64,000 nucleotides of DNA, taken from positions 1 to 64,000 of the forward strand of contig NZ_JACVEW010000010.1 in assembly GCF_017776525.1 (NCBI RefSeq), given 5' to 3'. The notes under the pieces were generated by a model that saw only the letters and a list, made by a program, of their open reading frames with translations, ran no database searches and had not been told where the DNA came from. Of the stretch, positions 59,375-64,000 are shown piece by piece; positions within the stretch are counted from its first letter, which is position 1, and each line of letters opens with the position of its first letter. The stretch is from Marinobacterium alkalitolerans. Its GTDB lineage: Bacteria; Pseudomonadota; Gammaproteobacteria; Pseudomonadales; Balneatricaceae. The position numbers and the translations under genes are program-made.

Positions 59375-59375
<1 letters not shown>
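58275..59375 (+). CDS. Coiled-coil protein with KfrA-like N-terminus
   Basis: A 366-residue protein. Residues 1-55 (KTRFFHAADQMLATGRFPEQ, then LAEAWLAEWRQ) resemble the DNA-binding N-terminal domain of KfrA, a plasmid protein with a long coiled coil. From about residue 105 to the end it is almost one continuous coiled coil, rich in Glu, Lys, Arg, Gln and Leu with no proline between about 105 and 366. No membrane helix or signal is present. I infer a DNA-binding or structural role; function is unknown. It starts 5 bases after rluC and may share its transcript. The homology to KfrA is by eye only. Confidence 0.7.
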
Positions 59376-60414
<1,039 letters not shown>

Positions 60415-60472
60415 AAGCCTTCCCCTGACAAGGTAAATTGTGGCGCACTTGTAACTGATTGGAGGCGCCCGC

Positions 60473-61090
60473 GTGGAACTGGCTTGTCTTGACCTGGAAG
60501 GTGTACTGATCCCGGAAATCTGGATCGCATTTGCTGAAGAAACCGGCATCGAGGAACTAAAAGCCACGACCCGGGATATCCCCGACTACGATGTGCTGAT
60601 GAAGCAGCGCCTGCGCATTCTGGATGAGCACGGTCTGACCCTGCCGCAGATTCAGGATACCATCAGCCGTCTGGCGCCGCTGGAAGGTGCGCGTGACTTT
60701 ATCGATTGGTTGCGCGAGCGCTTTCAGGTCGTCATTCTCTCTGACACCTTCTACGAGTTTGCGGCACCCCTGATGAAGCAACTCGGTTACCCCACGCTGC
60801 TGTGTCACAAGCTCGAAGTGAATGAGGGTGGCCGCATCACTGACTACACACTGCGTCAGCGCGATCCCAAGCGTCAGTCGGTGCGTGCGTTCCAGCTGCT
60901 CAACTACCGCGTAATTGCAGCTGGCGACTCCTATAACGACACCACCATGTTGGCGCAGGCTGAATCGGGCATCCTGTTCCATGCGCCGCAGAATGTGATT
61001 GATGAATTTCCTCAGTTCCCGGCCGTGCATAACTTTGCCGACCTGAAACAGGCATTCGTCGATGCCAGTGTGCGTGATCTGAGCGTCTGA
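60473..61090 (+). CDS. thrH: Phosphoserine phosphatase/homoserine phosphotransferase ThrH
   Basis: A 205-residue HAD-family enzyme. The nucleophile motif is DLEG (Asp7) instead of the usual DxDG, a known feature of ThrH; other motifs are VVILSDTF and AAGDSYNDTTML. Family knowledge: Pseudomonas ThrH dephosphorylates phosphoserine and moves phosphate to homoserine. The start is GTG 60473, with GGAGG 7 bases upstream. It follows cysB by 58 bases, a neighbourhood also seen in Pseudomonas. Confidence 0.92.
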   Translation: MELACLDLEGVLIPEIWIAFAEETGIEELKATTRDIPDYDVLMKQRLRILDEHGLTLPQIQDTISRLAPLEGARDFIDWLRERFQVVILSDTFYEFAAPLMKQLGYPTLLCHKLEVNEGGRITDYTLRQRDPKRQSVRAFQLLNYRVIAAGDSYNDTTMLAQAESGILFHAPQNVIDEFPQFPAVHNFADLKQAFVDASVRDLSV

Positions 61091-61112
61091 GACATCTACG
61101 GTTGAGGTGAGT

Positions 61113-62354
61113 ATGAAACGAGTTCTTCGCAAGCCCCTGATGCTGGGAGTGTTCCTGCCCGCAGTGGCCCTGACGTTGGGCGCGTTCTCATACCACCCGC
61201 TGGAATCCGACCTCAAGCTGGACATCAAGTCCATTGCTGCATCCGACTCGCAACTTCCGGCTGAACTGCAGTCCGCGGATGTGCGTGTACCCAACTTCAC
61301 CTATACCATTCAGAAAGGCGATACCCTGAGCACCATCTTCGAGATGCTGGATGTGGGGCAGGCCGATATGTATCAGGTGCTGGAAAGTGATGTCTCAATT
61401 CTGGCACTGGATACGCTGAAGCCGGGTGATCAGTTGAGTTTCTGGCTTCACGAGGGGCGCCTGGAACAGCTGGAGCTGCGCTTCAATCCGGCCCATCAGG
61501 TTGTCTTCACGCGCGCTGACCAGGACACCTTTGAGTACGAAGACGTGCGTGTCGAGGGGGAGTGGCGTGAAGAGGTCGTCAGTGGCGAAATAAACGGCAG
61601 CTTTTACGTATCGGCCAAGCGTGCCGGCTTGAGTGCTGCGGAGATTCAGAAAATCTCCTCACTGTTGCAGGATAAGCTCAACTTCAGGCGTGATCTGCGT
61701 GCCGGTGACAGCTTTCAGGCGGTGCGCGCCACTCAGTATGTGAATGGTGAGCCGACCGGTCAGACCCGCCTGGAAGGGTTGCGCATTCTGAACCGTTCCC
61801 GCGAGCTCACCGCCTTCAGTTTTGAAGGGCAGTACTATGACTTGAACGGCGACAGTCTGGCCCGCGCCTTCATGCGCTACCCTACGCGAGGCAAGTACCG
61901 TTTGAGCTCCCGTTTTAACCCCTATCGCAAGCACCCCGTGACCGGCCGTGTCAGGCCGCACAACGGCACCGACTTTGCGACACCCATAGGAACACCCGTC
62001 CTCGCAACCGGTGATGGTGTGGTTACCCGTGTGACCAGGCACCCTTATGCCGGGTTGTACATTGTCATTGAGCACGGTCAGAAATACAGGACCCGTTTTC
62101 TGCACCTGAGCAAGGCACTTGTACGCAAGGGACAGACCGTCAGCCGCGGTCAGAAAATTGCCTTGTCCGGCAATTCGGGCCGTTCAACAGGCGCCCATCT
62201 GCATTATGAGCTGCACATCAATGGCCGCCCGGTAGACGCCATGAAAGCGGCTATTCCGGTTGCAGACGGTGTCGACAAGGACGATCGCATGGCATTTGAT
62301 GCCCAGCGAGACCGACTGCTGGAACAGATGGAAGCCAGCACCCGTCAGGGCTGA
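61113..62354 (+). CDS. M23-family murein endopeptidase (MepM-like)
   Basis: A 413-residue envelope protein. An N-terminal signal or anchor (about 9-27, MLGVFLPAVALTLGAFSY) is followed by a LysM/OapA-like region (NFTYTIQKGDTLSTIFEML from 61) and the M23 metallopeptidase domain with zinc ligands His283 and Asp287 (HNGTD) and His364 in HLHYE, plus His362. It should cut D,D-crosslinks in peptidoglycan to let the wall grow. ATG 61113 is preferred (GAGGTGA just upstream) to GTG 61107. It ends with a 10-base overlap with convergent pabB. Confidence 0.9.
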   Translation: MKRVLRKPLMLGVFLPAVALTLGAFSYHPLESDLKLDIKSIAASDSQLPAELQSADVRVPNFTYTIQKGDTLSTIFEMLDVGQADMYQVLESDVSILALDTLKPGDQLSFWLHEGRLEQLELRFNPAHQVVFTRADQDTFEYEDVRVEGEWREEVVSGEINGSFYVSAKRAGLSAAEIQKISSLLQDKLNFRRDLRAGDSFQAVRATQYVNGEPTGQTRLEGLRILNRSRELTAFSFEGQYYDLNGDSLARAFMRYPTRGKYRLSSRFNPYRKHPVTGRVRPHNGTDFATPIGTPVLATGDGVVTRVTRHPYAGLYIVIEHGQKYRTRFLHLSKALVRKGQTVSRGQKIALSGNSGRSTGAHLHYELHINGRPVDAMKAAIPVADGVDKDDRMAFDAQRDRLLEQMEASTRQG

Positions 62355-63721
62355 ACCTCCAGTCCGTTGAGCAGGTTGTTGACCTTGTTGAAGGTCTCCT
62401 GGTATTCATCTTCGATATCGGAATCGGTCACGATTCCGCCCCCGGCCCAGCAGTAGATATTCGAACCCGTGCACAGCAGGGTTCGGATCGTGATGCTGGT
62501 ATCCATGCGCCCGCAACTGCTGATATATCCCATGGACCCGCAATAGACTGAGCGTCGCTGAGGCTCCAGCTCGTCGATAATCTCCATCGCCCGGATTTTA
62601 GGGGCGCCCGTGATGGACCCGCCCGGAAACGCATCTCTCAATAATGTCAGAGCCGATGCCTCGGGGCGGAGGCTGCCGCGAATACTGCTGACCAGATGGT
62701 GTACATTGGGATAGGTTTCCAGACTGAACAGCTCAGGCACACGAACCGAGCCCGGCTGGCAGTTCCGGCTCAGGTCGTTACGCAGCAAATCCACAATCAT
62801 AAGGTTCTCGGCCCGGTCTTTCTCTGCGCTCAATAGGGCTTTTGCCAATGCTTCGTCTTCTTCGGGCGTCTTTCCTCTTGGGCGTGTGCCCTTGATGGGG
62901 CGCGTCTCGACTTCGCCGGCTGGTGATACCTGAAGAAAGCGCTCCGGAGAAAGCGAAAGAATGCTGCCCCCAGGTGTTTCAAAATAGGCAGCGAAGGGTG
63001 TAGGCGCGTGGTGCCTGAGCTGCTGATAGGCCGACCAGGGATCTCCCCGGTAGGTGGATGCAAAGCGTTGGGCAAAGTTGATCTGGTAGCAGTCGCCGGC
63101 ATGAATGTATTCATCAATACGTTGCAGCGCTGTCCGGTACTGCTCGGCGGTGAGATTGCTTGAAAACGGTTGAGTCAGATGAAAGGCGGGTTGTGAGTCT
63201 GGCTGAGCGGTTTCAATGCGTGCCTTTATGCCTTCAATGTAATCATCTGCCAGCGGGTGCCACACAAGATGGGCGTGGTGCAACTGATGGTCAACGATCA
63301 CCGCCCACAGGTAGCGGCCAACCAGCATCCACGGGAAATCGATGTCGGCCTCTGCCTGCGTGGGGAGGGTTTCAATGGCACGCCCCAGATCATAGCCGAA
63401 AACACCGATCAGACCGGCGTTGAACGGGCAGTCATCCAGCGCCTGACACTGTCCAAGCTCGTCCAGTAACTGTTGCAGGAACAGAAACGGGTCCTGCTGA
63501 GCGTCAGTGGCTAAAGGCGAGCCCTCACCGGTATGGCAGAAGAGACCCTTTTCGTTGAGCGTAACAAGACGATCGGGGGCGGCACTGATGATATCAAAGC
63601 GACCGGACAGGGCATCGGGTTGGCTGCTGTCGAGTAACACCGGATAGCCGAGCGGCCGTACGCGCGCCAGGATATCGTGTGTGCTCAGCGAGTGATAGTC
63701 CAGAAGGTACTGCTTGATCAA
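62345..63721 (-). CDS. pabB: Aminodeoxychorismate synthase component I PabB
   Basis: A 458-residue enzyme of folate synthesis that, with PabA, turns chorismate into aminodeoxychorismate. The chorismate-binding domain has PIKGTRPRG (with the PIKGT lysine typical of PabB, not TrpE), DLLRNDLSR and GSITGAPKIRAMEII. A frame opens at 63826, but that ATG overlaps the divergent hydrolase gene. TTG 63721 is preceded by GAGG at 8 bases and gives the usual length (E. coli 453). It is divergent from the hydrolase. Confidence 0.9.
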   Translation of the reverse strand: MIKQYLLDYHSLSTHDILARVRPLGYPVLLDSSQPDALSGRFDIISAAPDRLVTLNEKGLFCHTGEGSPLATDAQQDPFLFLQQLLDELGQCQALDDCPFNAGLIGVFGYDLGRAIETLPTQAEADIDFPWMLVGRYLWAVIVDHQLHHAHLVWHPLADDYIEGIKARIETAQPDSQPAFHLTQPFSSNLTAEQYRTALQRIDEYIHAGDCYQINFAQRFASTYRGDPWSAYQQLRHHAPTPFAAYFETPGGSILSLSPERFLQVSPAGEVETRPIKGTRPRGKTPEEDEALAKALLSAEKDRAENLMIVDLLRNDLSRNCQPGSVRVPELFSLETYPNVHHLVSSIRGSLRPEASALTLLRDAFPGGSITGAPKIRAMEIIDELEPQRRSVYCGSMGYISSCGRMDTSITIRTLLCTGSNIYCWAGGGIVTDSDIEDEYQETFNKVNNLLNGLEVQP

Positions 63722-63790
63722 CGGTGGAGCCTCGGCGAAAAACCAGCATTTTAGCAAGTTGAGGGCGCGATTCGCGAGCCTTGCTGCCGT

Positions 63791-63796
63791 TATAAT
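63791..63796 (+). promoter_or_regulatory. TATAAT -10 element before the alpha/beta hydrolase
   Basis: A perfect TATAAT lies 28 bases before the hydrolase ATG. No good -35 is seen at 15-19 bases upstream, so only the -10 half is supported. Confidence 0.4.
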
Positions 63797-63824
63797 CGCG
63801 GGCTCACTACATATGAGGAGTGTC

Positions 63825-64000
63825 ATGAAACATCCATTTGACGTCAGCGTGCATCGGCTCTCTCTGCCCGATCAGTCTATCTGCTATCGGCTCTACCGGA
63901 ATCCGGCAATAGACTCGGGAAGGCGGCTTGTACTCATTCACGGAGCAGGGGTGGCAGGAACGGATACCTGGCATCTGCTGATCGCACATCTTCAGCACTG
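63825..64000 (+). CDS. Alpha/beta hydrolase, N-terminal fragment (cut by the window end)
   Basis: The first 58 or so codons of a gene that runs off the window. ATG 63825 is preceded by GAGGAG. The frame reads MKHPFDVSVHRLSLPDQSI and then LVLIHGAGVAGTDTW; the HGAG segment matches the oxyanion-hole loop of alpha/beta hydrolases. There is no signal peptide. The catalytic Ser lies outside the window. It is divergent from pabB. Confidence 0.75.
   Translation, partial: MKHPFDVSVHRLSLPDQSICYRLYRNPAIDSGRRLVLIHGAGVAGTDTWHLLIAHLQH

Overview
The window is a gene-dense stretch of bacterial chromosome, about 56 protein genes and one tRNA, with almost no non-coding DNA. Everything points to a marine-type gammaproteobacterium close to Oceanospirillaceae, Marinobacterium or Pseudomonas: Na+-NQR, PsrA, CsiV beside mfd, the large GAPDH beside mfd, the DnaQ/RNase H pair, ThrH beside CysB, and a KdsB/LpxK block. 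From memory, several blocks keep the gene order of Pseudomonas aeruginosa (lon-hupB-ppiD ... mltD-gloB-methyltransferase-rnhA-dnaQ; psrA-nagZ ... csiV-mfd-gap-nqr-sthA-PilZ-lol-comEC-exbBD-lpxK-kdsB-murB-rne-rluC; cysB-thrH-pabB). The genus is inference. I saw no prophage, insertion sequence, CRISPR array, toxin-antitoxin pair or defence island.

Layout. 1-3.3 kb: rluA and rlmD (rRNA modification, minus) and a TrpD2-like protein. 3.3-9 kb: nfuA, lon, hupB, tRNA-Asp and ppiD, a protein quality-control and nucleoid block. 9-14.6 kb: a minus-strand peptide ABC importer (yejABEF type). 14.6-17.4 kb: a small membrane protein, mltD and gloB, all minus. 17.4-20.2 kb: methyltransferase, rnhA, dnaQ and nudC, tightly packed. 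20.1-24.9 kb: an SCP2 protein, sohB, a PsrA-like regulator, a signal-less YkuD enzyme, nagZ and an MscS channel. 25-28.4 kb: cydD and cydC. 28.4-32.5 kb: csiV and mfd (minus).

32.7-43.1 kb is the bioenergetic core: gap, nqrABCDEF, the flavinyl transferase apbE, the maturation factor nqrM, and sthA. Together they make and balance NADH and couple its oxidation to sodium export; apbE and nqrM build the cofactors of the pump. 43.1-46.6 kb: a small membrane protein and a PilZ protein (minus), a lipoprotein exporter pair (one LolC/E-type permease plus LolD) and a DUF2062 protein. 46.7-53.5 kb: comEC, exbB, exbD, lpxK, a Trm112-like protein, kdsB, a low-molecular-weight phosphatase and murB, an envelope-synthesis operon with many overlapping start and stop codons. 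53.6-58.3 kb: rne (minus) and rluC diverging from a 445-base leader region. 58.3-64 kb: a KfrA-like coiled-coil protein, cysB, thrH, a MepM-like endopeptidase, pabB (minus) and the cut-off start of an alpha/beta hydrolase.

The window is mostly ordinary core genome. I found no convincing undescribed system. The best leads are: the YkuD enzyme without a signal peptide next to nagZ (likely cytoplasmic peptidoglycan recycling); the PilZ protein whose two ligand motifs are split by about 90 residues; the chromosomal KfrA-like protein; the single Lol permease; and an 11-unit, 9-base tandem repeat inside rne.
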